A stretch of 55,117 nt of DNA from assembly GCA_017554335.1 (NCBI GenBank), contig JAFZIO010000048.1:1-55117 (forward strand). Direction: 5' to 3'. The notes below the pieces were generated by a model. It made no database searches and was not told where the DNA came from. It was given only the letters and a program-made list of their open reading frames with translations. Of the stretch, positions 33,013 to 40,794 are shown one piece after another. Each line of letters opens with the position of its first letter. Position 1 is the first letter of the stretch. The DNA comes from Bacteroidales bacterium (GTDB lineage Bacteria > Bacteroidota > Bacteroidia > Bacteroidales > UBA932). The position numbers and the translations under genes were made by a program.

Positions 33013-34453
33013 CACTATTATCAACTTCTTCAATTACTTCGTGATTTTTTACTCGGGAATTCTGATCTCGAGTTATGTCGCGATGGTTCTGCTGGCTCTC
33101 CGCAAGCACATCAAGCACAATGTTTACCATAACGAGCTGCATACCGTGCGCCTGCTGAGGCACTCCCCTTATGCTCCTGGTATCTCTATCGTGGCTCCGG
33201 CCTACAACGAAGAGAAGACCATTATTACCAATGTGTATTCCCTGCTCAGCCTGGAGTACCCTGATTACGAGGTGGTTATCGTGAACGACGGTTCCAAGGA
33301 CAAGACCCTGGACCTGCTCATCAGCGAATTCGACCTTGTAAAGGTACCGTACGCATATGTAGAAAAGATCAAGACCAAGCCTTTCAGGGCTGTCTACAAG
33401 ACACAGTCGGACAATCCCGTTTTCAAGCGCCTGATCGTGGTTGACAAGGAGAACGGCGGTACCAAGGCGGATGCATCCAATGCCGGCGTGAACGTTGTTT
33501 CCAACAAATACTTCGTTTGTACCGACGTGGACTGTATTCTGGACAAGTACGCCCTTTACCGTATCATCTGGCCTATCTTGCAGTCCCGCCGTCGCGTCAT
33601 CGCCGTTTCGGCGGCCATGCGTATGTCCAACGGATGTATAGTTAAGGACGGCCAGATGGTGCAGACCCGTGCTCCCCGCAGCTTGCTGCCCCTCTTCCAG
33701 GATCTGGAGTACGCCCGTTCCTTCCTTGTGGGTAAGTCCGCTCTCGCATCCCTGAACGCCATGCAGAACGTATCCGGTGGTTTCGGTATGTTCGAAACCG
33801 AGGTCGTCATCAAGGCTGGCGGTTACGACGGCGACTCCTTCGCTGAAGATATGGATATGGTTGCACGTATGATACGATACATGTGCGACAGTGGTGAAGA
33901 TTACCGTATCGTGCAGATTCCCGAGACCTGCTGCTGGACTGAAGGTCCTTCCACCCTTAAGGTCCTTTCCCGCCAGCGTACGCGCTGGGGACGTGGTCTG
34001 CTGCAGTTCTTCATCGTGCATCACGACATGCTCTGGAACCGTACCTACCGTCAGTACGGCAACCTCACCCTGCCTTACATTTTGATATTCGAGTTGCTGG
34101 CACCTGTCATTGAGTTTATAGGTTACACCATGGTGTTCTACCTTTTCCTCATCAACGCCGTCAACTATCATACTATCTGGGTCGCGTTCCTGGGCCTTTA
34201 CGCGTTTGCGCAGATGCTTACTACATGCGTCGTTTCCTTCGACATGTATGCAGGTACGCCTTTCCCCAAGAGGAGTAATTACATTCTCATATTCCTGGCT
34301 TCCATGATGGAGCCTATCATTTATCACCCGCTCAGCGTGTTCTTCTCTCTCCGAGGCTACTGGCGTCATATCACCGGCCGCCGAATGATCTGGGGAACCA
34401 TGACCAGGCGAGGCGTCAACCAGGAGCCTGCAAAGAAAAAGAAGAAATCATGA
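33005..34453 (+). CDS. Processive GT2 family glycosyltransferase (polysaccharide synthase)
   Basis: A 482-residue integral membrane enzyme. A first membrane helix (about 8-30) is followed by a GT-A domain and three to four C-terminal helices (about 350-460). All hallmarks of processive synthases are present: VNDGSKD (DGS at 95-97), the DxD motif DVD (174-176), the general-base ED (281-282) and QRTRW (324-328). PgaC, HasA and BcsA share this set and couple polymerisation to translocation across the inner membrane. The sugar cannot be read from sequence. The neighbours suggest a secreted homopolymer in an operon with a TPR-barrel exporter, which overlaps by 4 bp. The C-terminus is Lys-rich. Confidence 0.9.
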   Translation: MRDTIINFFNYFVIFYSGILISSYVAMVLLALRKHIKHNVYHNELHTVRLLRHSPYAPGISIVAPAYNEEKTIITNVYSLLSLEYPDYEVVIVNDGSKDKTLDLLISEFDLVKVPYAYVEKIKTKPFRAVYKTQSDNPVFKRLIVVDKENGGTKADASNAGVNVVSNKYFVCTDVDCILDKYALYRIIWPILQSRRRVIAVSAAMRMSNGCIVKDGQMVQTRAPRSLLPLFQDLEYARSFLVGKSALASLNAMQNVSGGFGMFETEVVIKAGGYDGDSFAEDMDMVARMIRYMCDSGEDYRIVQIPETCCWTEGPSTLKVLSRQRTRWGRGLLQFFIVHHDMLWNRTYRQYGNLTLPYILIFELLAPVIEFIGYTMVFYLFLINAVNYHTIWVAFLGLYAFAQMLTTCVVSFDMYAGTPFPKRSNYILIFLASMMEPIIYHPLSVFFSLRGYWRHITGRRMIWGTMTRRGVNQEPAKKKKKS

Positions 34454-37263
34454 GAATCAGTTTGAAAACACTTCTTGCGCTTATCATTCTCTGCATGATA
34501 GCCATGCCCGGCTATGCACAGCAGAACCGCAAGCCGATAACCCCGGGACAATATATAGACCAGGTCAACTCTTACTTCTCCCAGCACCGTTGGGATAAGG
34601 GAAAAGAGCTCCTGGATGAGAGTCTGGACAAGTATCCCAAGGATCCTAACCTGCATTACCTGGCCGGACGCTACTGGTATCACGTGAAGAATTATGACAA
34701 GTCACGTTATCACCTTGTAAAGAGCTGCAACCTCAATTACAATCACATTGACGCCAAGAACCTCCTTGTGAACGTTGAGGAATTGACAGGCAACTATTCC
34801 AGCGCCATATGCTACGTGAACGAGCTGTTGGAAATCAACCCTTACTGGAAGGGCCTGTGGCTGAGAAAGGTAGACCTCTACAGGAAACAGGGCAACTTTG
34901 AAGAGGCCACGGCCATTCTGAGGCGCCTGAGGCAGATTTACCCTAACGATTCCACAATCTCCAGCGACTGGTTCGAAGTGCTTTCGACCACCTACGAGAT
35001 GGCCCGCAAGAACGGCGACATGGCGTCTGCGGAGGACGCCCTCAGGGAAATGGTGGCCATCTATCCGAACGATGCCGACTATCAGCTGGCGTATGCCAAC
35101 ATGCTGATCAGCAAGGGTAAGACCGACGAGGCCCTGCAGAGCCTTACGGCAGCTATCAACATCATCCCGGGCAACGTGGACCTGGTGCGCAAGGCCACCG
35201 ACATCCTCATGTCTACCGGCCATGACGCCTCAGCCCTTTCGCTGGTCCGCGGCCAGATGGAGACCCACCCTTCGCCTGAGCTCCGCGCCCTCTACAACCG
35301 CCTGCTCTCAAGCTCCGCGGAGATAGAGAACGAGGCCGACCCTTATCAGCTGTATACCAAGGTGTACGCCACCCGCCACAGCTCCGACGCCTTGAATTAC
35401 CTTATCAAGGAGTCCTACCGCCGCGGCTACAACGACGATGCCCTTACATACATCGCCGCCAAGCGCCGCGCGTCCGGCGACACCCCCGGTCTCTGCATGA
35501 TGGAGTATGAGGTGCAGCACCGCATGGGCCACCCGGAAGAGGCTGCACGCGTGCTCCGTTCCGCAGAGCTCCGCTATCCGGACAACTACGATATCAACAT
35601 CGCCGCCTGCCGCCAGAGGCTTACGGATGCCTCCGAGGCCATGGCCGAGGAACGTTACGACCTTGCCATCGACCCCCTGGAGTACGTCCGCGTAAATTGC
35701 ATGGAGGAGGAATACCGCACCACCGCAATCCGTCGTCTGGCCGTCTGCTATGCCGAGGTGTCCGAGTTCGACAAGGCCAAGGAGATGCTCCGTGAGCGCC
35801 TGCGTACCGAAACTCCTGCCGCAGTCACTGCAGATTATGCCCAGATACTCGTGAAGCAGGGCAAGACCGACGAGGCCTTGAATGAGCTCTACCTTACGTG
35901 GAACGACACCAAGGATGACGCCGCCCGCCAGTCGCTGGTCTATGCCTACGAAGAGACGGCTATCCCCGTGATAAAGAACGGCATGCAGGAGGGCTCCTAC
36001 CCTTACGTGCTTTCGCTCTGCGACACCCTGCTGAAGATGGACCCCACCAACTATTGGGCCCTCCGTTATGCCAGCCAGGCCGCCGAGGAGCCGGAGAGAT
36101 ACGTCGATGCAGGAATGGAGGCATATCCGGACGACGTCAGCTTCCGCATCCGCAAGGCGTCCCTTCTGGTTAAGGCTGACCAGTGCGACGAGGCCATGGA
36201 CCTGCTGCGCGACATCATGCAGGAGCACCCTGGCGACGAGACCCTCACGGGCGCGTTCGTCACGGCCGCATCGCACAAGGCGGAACTGAAGATGAAGGAG
36301 AAGGACTACGACGGAGCCGCAGCAGTGCTCGAGTCCGCCCTTTCCCTGCGCCCGTCGGACAAGGAGCTGATGAACGCCAGGGGACTGGTGTACGAGAAGC
36401 AAAAGCAGTGGGATTCGGCCTACGTCTACCAGCGCTACTACATTCCCGGACCGCTGGAGGAGCGTGAGTTCCTTCAGAAGATGCGCGCTCTCCGCAACCG
36501 CGGCTACCGCAACACTGCGGACGTCGGATACGACTTCTTCCGCTTCGCCACGTCGCACAACATTACCGGAATCGCAACCGTGGGCTACAATCATAACGAT
36601 CCCAACGGCATCAGCTACGGCGGACGCATCAATTACTCCGCCCGCGACGAGTACACCGAGGGCGGACGCCTGATCGACGCCGGCGGCCGTGGATTCCAGA
36701 TCCAGGGAACCTTCGGCAAGCAGTTTTCCAAGGAGTGGGAGATGTCGGCAGACGCCGCTTACGGCAGCAAGTATTTCCCCATCGTCTCGCTGAACGTTTC
36801 CGGCAAGCACACCTTCCCCAACGATTGGGAGCAGGAGGCCGGACTGATGTTCAGGGTGATGCAGGACACTACCGTCATGACAGGTGCCAACATCGCTTCT
36901 GCGATATCCGTCGACCACTTCTACTTCGGCGGCAAGCTTACCGCAGGCGTGTTCCACAACCGCTTCTTCGCCAACGGTTCCGTGCGGGCCCGCGCCTATC
37001 CCTTCGACGGAGGGCGTACCTTCATAGAGGCTCAGGCCGGTGCCGGTTCCGCTCCCGAAATGGATTTCATCAACATCTATTTCGACTCCTACCTCTTCAA
37101 CCATTTGAACTCTTTCGTGTCGCTGGCCGCCAACTGGCTGCTGGCAGACAATCTGTCCGTGAATTTGTCCGGAACCTGGAATACCCTGTATGACCAGCGG
37201 GACAAAGTAGTCAGTTACCGAAACATGCTTGTTGGCCATGTGCAATTTGTCGTTTATTTTTAA
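34450..37263 (+). CDS. TPR plus outer-membrane beta-barrel protein (YaiO/PgaA-like exporter)
   Basis: A 937-residue secreted protein with a signal peptide (1-23, ending MPGYAQ). Residues about 30-660 are packed with TPR-like helix pairs (for example RWDKGKELLDESLDKYPKDP, NFEEATAILRRLRQIYPND, DGAAAVLESALSLRPSDKEL). The C-terminal part (about 690-937) is a beta barrel with alternating strands (DVGYDFFRFATSHNITGIAT, LTAGVFHNRFFANGSVRARA) ending VQFVVYF. A periplasmic TPR domain plus barrel is the layout of PgaA, BcsC and AlgK-AlgE polysaccharide exporters. It therefore probably carries the GT2 product across the outer membrane. Confidence 0.88.
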   Translation: MRISLKTLLALIILCMIAMPGYAQQNRKPITPGQYIDQVNSYFSQHRWDKGKELLDESLDKYPKDPNLHYLAGRYWYHVKNYDKSRYHLVKSCNLNYNHIDAKNLLVNVEELTGNYSSAICYVNELLEINPYWKGLWLRKVDLYRKQGNFEEATAILRRLRQIYPNDSTISSDWFEVLSTTYEMARKNGDMASAEDALREMVAIYPNDADYQLAYANMLISKGKTDEALQSLTAAINIIPGNVDLVRKATDILMSTGHDASALSLVRGQMETHPSPELRALYNRLLSSSAEIENEADPYQLYTKVYATRHSSDALNYLIKESYRRGYNDDALTYIAAKRRASGDTPGLCMMEYEVQHRMGHPEEAARVLRSAELRYPDNYDINIAACRQRLTDASEAMAEERYDLAIDPLEYVRVNCMEEEYRTTAIRRLAVCYAEVSEFDKAKEMLRERLRTETPAAVTADYAQILVKQGKTDEALNELYLTWNDTKDDAARQSLVYAYEETAIPVIKNGMQEGSYPYVLSLCDTLLKMDPTNYWALRYASQAAEEPERYVDAGMEAYPDDVSFRIRKASLLVKADQCDEAMDLLRDIMQEHPGDETLTGAFVTAASHKAELKMKEKDYDGAAAVLESALSLRPSDKELMNARGLVYEKQKQWDSAYVYQRYYIPGPLEEREFLQKMRALRNRGYRNTADVGYDFFRFATSHNITGIATVGYNHNDPNGISYGGRINYSARDEYTEGGRLIDAGGRGFQIQGTFGKQFSKEWEMSADAAYGSKYFPIVSLNVSGKHTFPNDWEQEAGLMFRVMQDTTVMTGANIASAISVDHFYFGGKLTAGVFHNRFFANGSVRARAYPFDGGRTFIEAQAGAGSAPEMDFINIYFDSYLFNHLNSFVSLAANWLLADNLSVNLSGTWNTLYDQRDKVVSYRNMLVGHVQFVVYF

Positions 37264-39442
37264 ATCGTTGGCGGGCTTGGCTGCCTGTCTTGTCCTGCTG
37301 TCCTGCGGCTCCCGTAAAGGGGCGACCTCCGACAGGTACTACTGTATAGAAGGAGCGACCAGCGCCAGGCTGGACAACAAGATGGCCGAGTACCTCTCCA
37401 GGCATCTTCAGGCCAGGTCCGACGCCAAAATACTGGTGCCGGTTGCCAAAGGTGACAAGGATTATTATGTCAGCCTGCACGTGGCGGATGATTTCGGAGG
37501 CGACTACGCCATCGAAAGCAACGACAATTCCTGCGCCTTGTACGCCCGCAACGAGCGTATCATGACATGGCTGGTTTACCAGTTCATCAAGCGTGAGGGA
37601 GATAAATACGGCTTCAGGGTGGATGATCTGCCGCCCAGCATCTTGTCGGAACGCGACACGGTGTATACCTTCCCGTTCGAGTACCGCGACATATACATGC
37701 CGATCAACCAGAACCCGGACATGACCCATATCATGGGCATAAACAGTCTGGAAATAGACTGGGCAATCTGGGGCCACCAGATGTCCCGCGTACTGGGCTC
37801 CAACGGTGACTCCAACTACGGTTACCAGAACCTCAATCAGGAGCTGTTCGCCCATAGCGGCGGCATCACACATCCCGAGCAGTTCTGCTTTTCTTCCGAT
37901 AAGCTTTACGACCTTACGGTGCAGTATATCCTGGAGCAGTACGGAGACGGTACGGATTACCCCAGCCGCTTTACCATAGGCCCGAACGACAACTCTATAG
38001 CTTGCGAGTGCCGTGAGTGCCAGGTGCTGGGAAATACTCGTCACAACGCCACTCCGGCTGTGACGCGTTTCGTGGAAAAGCTGGCTACGCGCTTCCCCAA
38101 GCACATGTTCTTCATTCCGGGTTATTCCACAACGTTCTCGGTGCCTGACCACAGGCTTCCCAGCAATGTGGGTGTGTTCCTGTCCGCTATAGATTATCCC
38201 CGTGCCGCAAACAACAGCGACTCGCCCAAGGCCCAGGCATTCTTCCAGCGTTTGGAGCAGTGGAAACAGGTTACCAATACGGTTTATATCTGGGACTATA
38301 TTTGTAACTTCGACGATTATCTTACTCCGTATCCTATTCTGTATGTGATGCAGCAGCGCCTGCGTGAGTACCGCGCCAGGGGAGTGAAGGGCGTTTTCCT
38401 CAACGGAAGCGGTTATTATTACTCCACCCTGCAGGAGGCCTATACCTTTATTCTCGCCGACTTGCTCATTAATCCGGATGTGGATATTAACACGTTGATC
38501 CTCAGATACTTTGACGATGCCATGCCGAATATCGGAAGGTACATTTCCGATATCTTCATTGTTATGGAGCAGCTGGCTTGGGACCGTGGAAAGGAACTGC
38601 CGCTATATGGTGGTATTGAGGACGCGTTTAACTCCTATCTTACGGAATCCGTATACAGGGATCTGTACGACAAGTATTTCAAGCTTGAAGACAGGCCCAT
38701 GACCAAGCGCGAGCGTGTGATATATGAGAAGACGGGCCAGATAGTGTCATACTCTTATCTTGAGGCGTGCCGTTTGTACGGCCTGCACGAGGGTGGCTAT
38801 GCCGTGAAGACAGAAAAGGGCTGGCAGGTCAAGCCTGAAGTGCTTGCCGCCGTGAAGAACCTGAAGAAGATGTTCGACGAGGATGAGATTTACATCCTCA
38901 CCGGAAACGACAGGGCGTCAATGGACCACATGGACCGCATCAACGAGGAAGGTGTATATATTGCCGACTACGATGCCGAGTGCGAGACCTGGCTTGACTA
39001 CAAGACCTGGAACAACGACAACCTGATCAATATTCCCCTTACGGTCCATACTGCCGACGGCCCGGTTGTTACTGATAAGCTTACCGACGGCGTGATAGGC
39101 ATTTCCCAGAACTATCACTGGGGCTGGCAGATTTACCCCCAGGCGCATCTGGTCATTGATTTACCAGCGGAATCGCTTCGCGGAGCCAGTGAGATCGTGA
39201 TGGCATTCCTTAACTATGAGCGCCACAGGCTCGCCCCTCCTGAAGATGTAGAACTTTGGGCCGACGGACGCTATATCAAGTCTCTGCACAAAGAGTCTCT
39301 CACAGAATGGTACGACGAGGGCGAGAAGGTGGTGTACCGTGCCCGTATCTCGCTGCCGCCTGTAGATCATGCGGAGCTGCGTTTCAAGCGTTCCCGCTCC
39401 CATAATGTATTCTTCGCAATAGATGAAGTAGTCGTAAGATGA
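37238..39442 (+). CDS. DUF4838 lipoprotein (glycoside-hydrolase-like)
   Basis: A 734-residue predicted lipoprotein; the signal sequence ends in a lipobox, LVLLSC, near residue 22. The ATG at 37238 is preferred over upstream TTG codons and overlaps the exporter gene by 26 bp. The central region (about 185-480) is DUF4838, with IACECRECQVLGN and barrel-like segments such as VKGVFLNGSGYYYSTLQEAY. DUF4838 is related to GH20-type hydrolases but its activity is not established. A C-terminal beta-sandwich (about 600-734) looks carbohydrate-binding. In the operon it takes the place of PgaB-like polymer-modifying or cleaving proteins, so action on the nascent polysaccharide is inferred. Confidence 0.83.
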   Translation: MCNLSFIFKSLAGLAACLVLLSCGSRKGATSDRYYCIEGATSARLDNKMAEYLSRHLQARSDAKILVPVAKGDKDYYVSLHVADDFGGDYAIESNDNSCALYARNERIMTWLVYQFIKREGDKYGFRVDDLPPSILSERDTVYTFPFEYRDIYMPINQNPDMTHIMGINSLEIDWAIWGHQMSRVLGSNGDSNYGYQNLNQELFAHSGGITHPEQFCFSSDKLYDLTVQYILEQYGDGTDYPSRFTIGPNDNSIACECRECQVLGNTRHNATPAVTRFVEKLATRFPKHMFFIPGYSTTFSVPDHRLPSNVGVFLSAIDYPRAANNSDSPKAQAFFQRLEQWKQVTNTVYIWDYICNFDDYLTPYPILYVMQQRLREYRARGVKGVFLNGSGYYYSTLQEAYTFILADLLINPDVDINTLILRYFDDAMPNIGRYISDIFIVMEQLAWDRGKELPLYGGIEDAFNSYLTESVYRDLYDKYFKLEDRPMTKRERVIYEKTGQIVSYSYLEACRLYGLHEGGYAVKTEKGWQVKPEVLAAVKNLKKMFDEDEIYILTGNDRASMDHMDRINEEGVYIADYDAECETWLDYKTWNNDNLINIPLTVHTADGPVVTDKLTDGVIGISQNYHWGWQIYPQAHLVIDLPAESLRGASEIVMAFLNYERHRLAPPEDVELWADGRYIKSLHKESLTEWYDEGEKVVYRARISLPPVDHAELRFKRSRSHNVFFAIDEVVVR

Positions 39443-39945
39443 TGAAAAAAGTATTCTATATAATATTATTAGCCCTGGCTTGCTGCTCATGTCACAGCAA
39501 GCTGGGCTTGACCTCGGTTTCGCTGTCAGATCCCGTGCGTCACTATTATCCTATCCTTCAGGGCCAGGAACTCTTAGTGATTGCCAAACTTACCAACACC
39601 GGGGAAGAACCGCTGGTCGTGACTGATGTCCAGCCCTCCTGCGGATGCATAACAACCGATTTTAAAGACGATACCATGATCCCTCCGGGACAGTATATGT
39701 ATGTTACACTTAAGTATGACAGTAAAAAGAATGTCGGCCTGGTTGAGCATACAGTACGGTTCTGGGGCAATATCGAGCCCGACGGCATGGCCCAGATGCG
39801 CTTCGACGTGAATGTGGTTCCGGATGCGGACTACCACCACGACTACGAGGAACTCTATGACAAAGACCAGACAGGCGGAATGCTCAAGGACCTTGTTACA
39901 GGAACGGGACGGGATACAGGTTTGGGTTATTACACAGACCTTTAA
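39439..39945 (+). CDS. DUF1573 lipoprotein
   Basis: A 168-residue predicted lipoprotein with signal sequence and lipobox ALACCSC near residue 16-18. The body is one immunoglobulin-like DUF1573 domain with KLTNTGEEPLVVTDVQPSCG followed by CITTDF and PPGQYMYVTLKYDSKKNVG. The function of DUF1573 is unknown; it often accompanies secreted polysaccharide or envelope proteins in Bacteroidota. A second ATG at 39442 is possible. Its ATG overlaps the DUF4838 stop (ATGA), making it the last gene of the operon. Confidence 0.85.
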   Translation: MMKKVFYIILLALACCSCHSKLGLTSVSLSDPVRHYYPILQGQELLVIAKLTNTGEEPLVVTDVQPSCGCITTDFKDDTMIPPGQYMYVTLKYDSKKNVGLVEHTVRFWGNIEPDGMAQMRFDVNVVPDADYHHDYEELYDKDQTGGMLKDLVTGTGRDTGLGYYTDL

Positions 39946-39963
39946 TCATTGGTGCAGATTTTT

Positions 39964-39994
39964 TTTGCATTTTAGCAAAAGAATTGTACCTTTG
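39964..39994 (+). promoter_or_regulatory. Full -33/-7 promoter of tRNA-Gln
   Basis: TTTG (39964-39967), 19-bp spacer, TACCTTTG (39987-39994), 12 bp before the tRNA 5' end. Box and spacing are both consensus. Confidence 0.75.
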
Positions 39995-40006
39995 CAGTCC
40001 CATTAT

Positions 40007-40077
40007 TGAGATATGGTGTAATGGTAGCACTACAGATTCTGGCTCTGTCAGTGAGGGTTCGAGTCCTTCTATCTCAA
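40007..40077 (+). tRNA. tRNA-Gln (anticodon CUG)
   Basis: A 71-nt cloverleaf. The acceptor UGAGAUA pairs with UAUCUCA, with discriminator A at 40077. The anticodon stem is ACAGA/UCUGU with loop UUCUGGC, giving CUG. The T arm contains GGUUCGAGUCC. CCA is not encoded. The 3' end overlaps the foot of the terminator hairpin. Confidence 0.95.
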
Positions 40078-40114
40078 CAAAAGAGTGAGTCGCCAAGCGT
40101 CTCACTCTTTTGTT
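40076..40114 (+). terminator. Terminator of tRNA-Gln
   Basis: A 14-bp perfect stem, AACAAAAGAGTGAG (40076-40089) with CTCACTCTTTTGTT (40101-40114), and an 11-nt loop. The descending arm contains its own T tract. Confidence 0.8.
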
Positions 40115-40122
40115 GTAATAAT

Positions 40123-40191
40123 CTCCCCCGCAGCTACGCTGCTGCCCCCAGGGGCAACGGGGGCATGCCCCCGGGCCCCCAGCCCTCCGGG
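40123..40191 (-). repeat. G+C-rich palindromic repeat, copy 3 (inverted, intergenic)
   Basis: Read on the minus strand it contains GGGGGCATGCCCCC, then GTTGCCCCTGGGGGCAGCAG, then CGTAGCTGCGGGGG. These align with the ksgA insert (hairpin of G and C runs, GCCCCTAGGGGCAGCAGCGG, GAGCTGCGGGGG). Unlike the other two copies it lies between genes. Confidence 0.65.
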
Positions 40192-40201
40192 CTTATACCT
40201 C

Positions 40202-40317
40202 TGTCACGAAATACATGCGGAAGGCTATCCATTGATTTCGTGACAACAAAATGACGGTTTTGGCATGTTTTCATGTCACGAGATACACCGGGAGCCGCAG
40301 TGGTGGATTTCGTGACA
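40202..40317. repeat. Two 44-bp stem-loop repeats with TGTCACGA(A/G)AT arms
   Basis: Unit 1 (40202-40245) has arms TGTCACGAAAT and ATTTCGTGACA, an 11-bp perfect inverted repeat. Unit 2 (40274-40317) has TGTCACGAGAT and ATTTCGTGACA. Both are exactly 44 bp and start 72 bp apart. Their loops share only a partial ATACA-CGG pattern, so arm sequence and total length are conserved. Confidence 0.85.
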
Positions 40318-40579
40318 GCCTGATGGGCTGCAGTTCGTCGAGCCAGCATCTCAGCCTCCCCAACGCCGTTTGTGCGGTCTCGCCCTCCGCTGCAGGCGGC
40401 CTTTTTATCAGGCCGACGGTAGCCAGGTCAGGATATGGCCTCCCCCATTCTTGGATGACGACACTGTTTGGGAGCACCGGCGGCGGCCGGCCGGGGAGGA
40501 GAGCCCTTTGGGTGTTGCTCCCCGCAACCCGGCCGAGCCGCAGCCGCATATTCTGGTGTCGCAACAATAATCCTCGCCG

Positions 40580-40714
40580 TTCTGACAGGTTTTGCTGGTT
40601 TTTCTGTCAGAAAAGGTGGAAATTTCTTCATTCTGACAGGTTTTTTGCATTTTTCTGTCAGAAAAGGCGGAAAAGGGAACGATCTGACAACTTTTCGCGA
40701 ATAATCTGTCAGAA
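40580..40714. repeat. Array of three 33-bp stem-loops at a 51-bp period
   Basis: Units lie at 40580-40612, 40631-40663 and 40682-40714. The first two have arms TTCTGACAG and CTGTCAGAA (9 bp perfect). The third has ATCTGACAA on the left and the same right arm. The 18-bp spacers begin AAGG(T/C)GGAAA. All units are exactly 33 bp with a T-rich loop. Confidence 0.88.
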
Positions 40715-40794
40715 ATGGCGAGAATGCCGTAATGATGGATGAAAATTTATAAATTTACGCCGGGAAACTGTTACCAATTGAGCGCAGTGGTACA

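Larger units (their letters stand above)
40115..40794. other. Gene-free, palindrome-rich intergenic region
   Basis: About 680 bp without a credible gene between the tRNA-Gln terminator and the aminotransferase. It holds, in order, an inverted relative of the mrp/ksgA repeat (40123-40191), two 44-bp stem-loops (40202-40317), a G+C-rich block with GGGAGCA/TGCTCCC arms (40470-40522), and three 33-bp stem-loops at 51-bp intervals (40580-40714). Open frames run through it on both strands, but they cross the palindromes, have no recognisable domains and lack promoters, so I left them out. A clear -7 box for the aminotransferase was not found. Confidence 0.8.

Noticed and set aside
37229-37237. TTG start for the DUF4838 lipoprotein
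   Set aside because: The ATG at 37238 gives a better signal sequence length and ordinary start codon.
40580-40714. CRISPR-like repeat-spacer layout
   Set aside because: Only three units. The spacers are 18 bp and partly conserved, the repeats are strong palindromes with variable centres, and no cas genes are present.
40251-40742. A 163-codon plus-strand frame and a 98-codon minus-strand frame in the tRNA-Gln intergenic region
   Set aside because: Both run through palindromic repeats (the translated arms give VTRYTGSR-like peptides) and have no promoter or domain.
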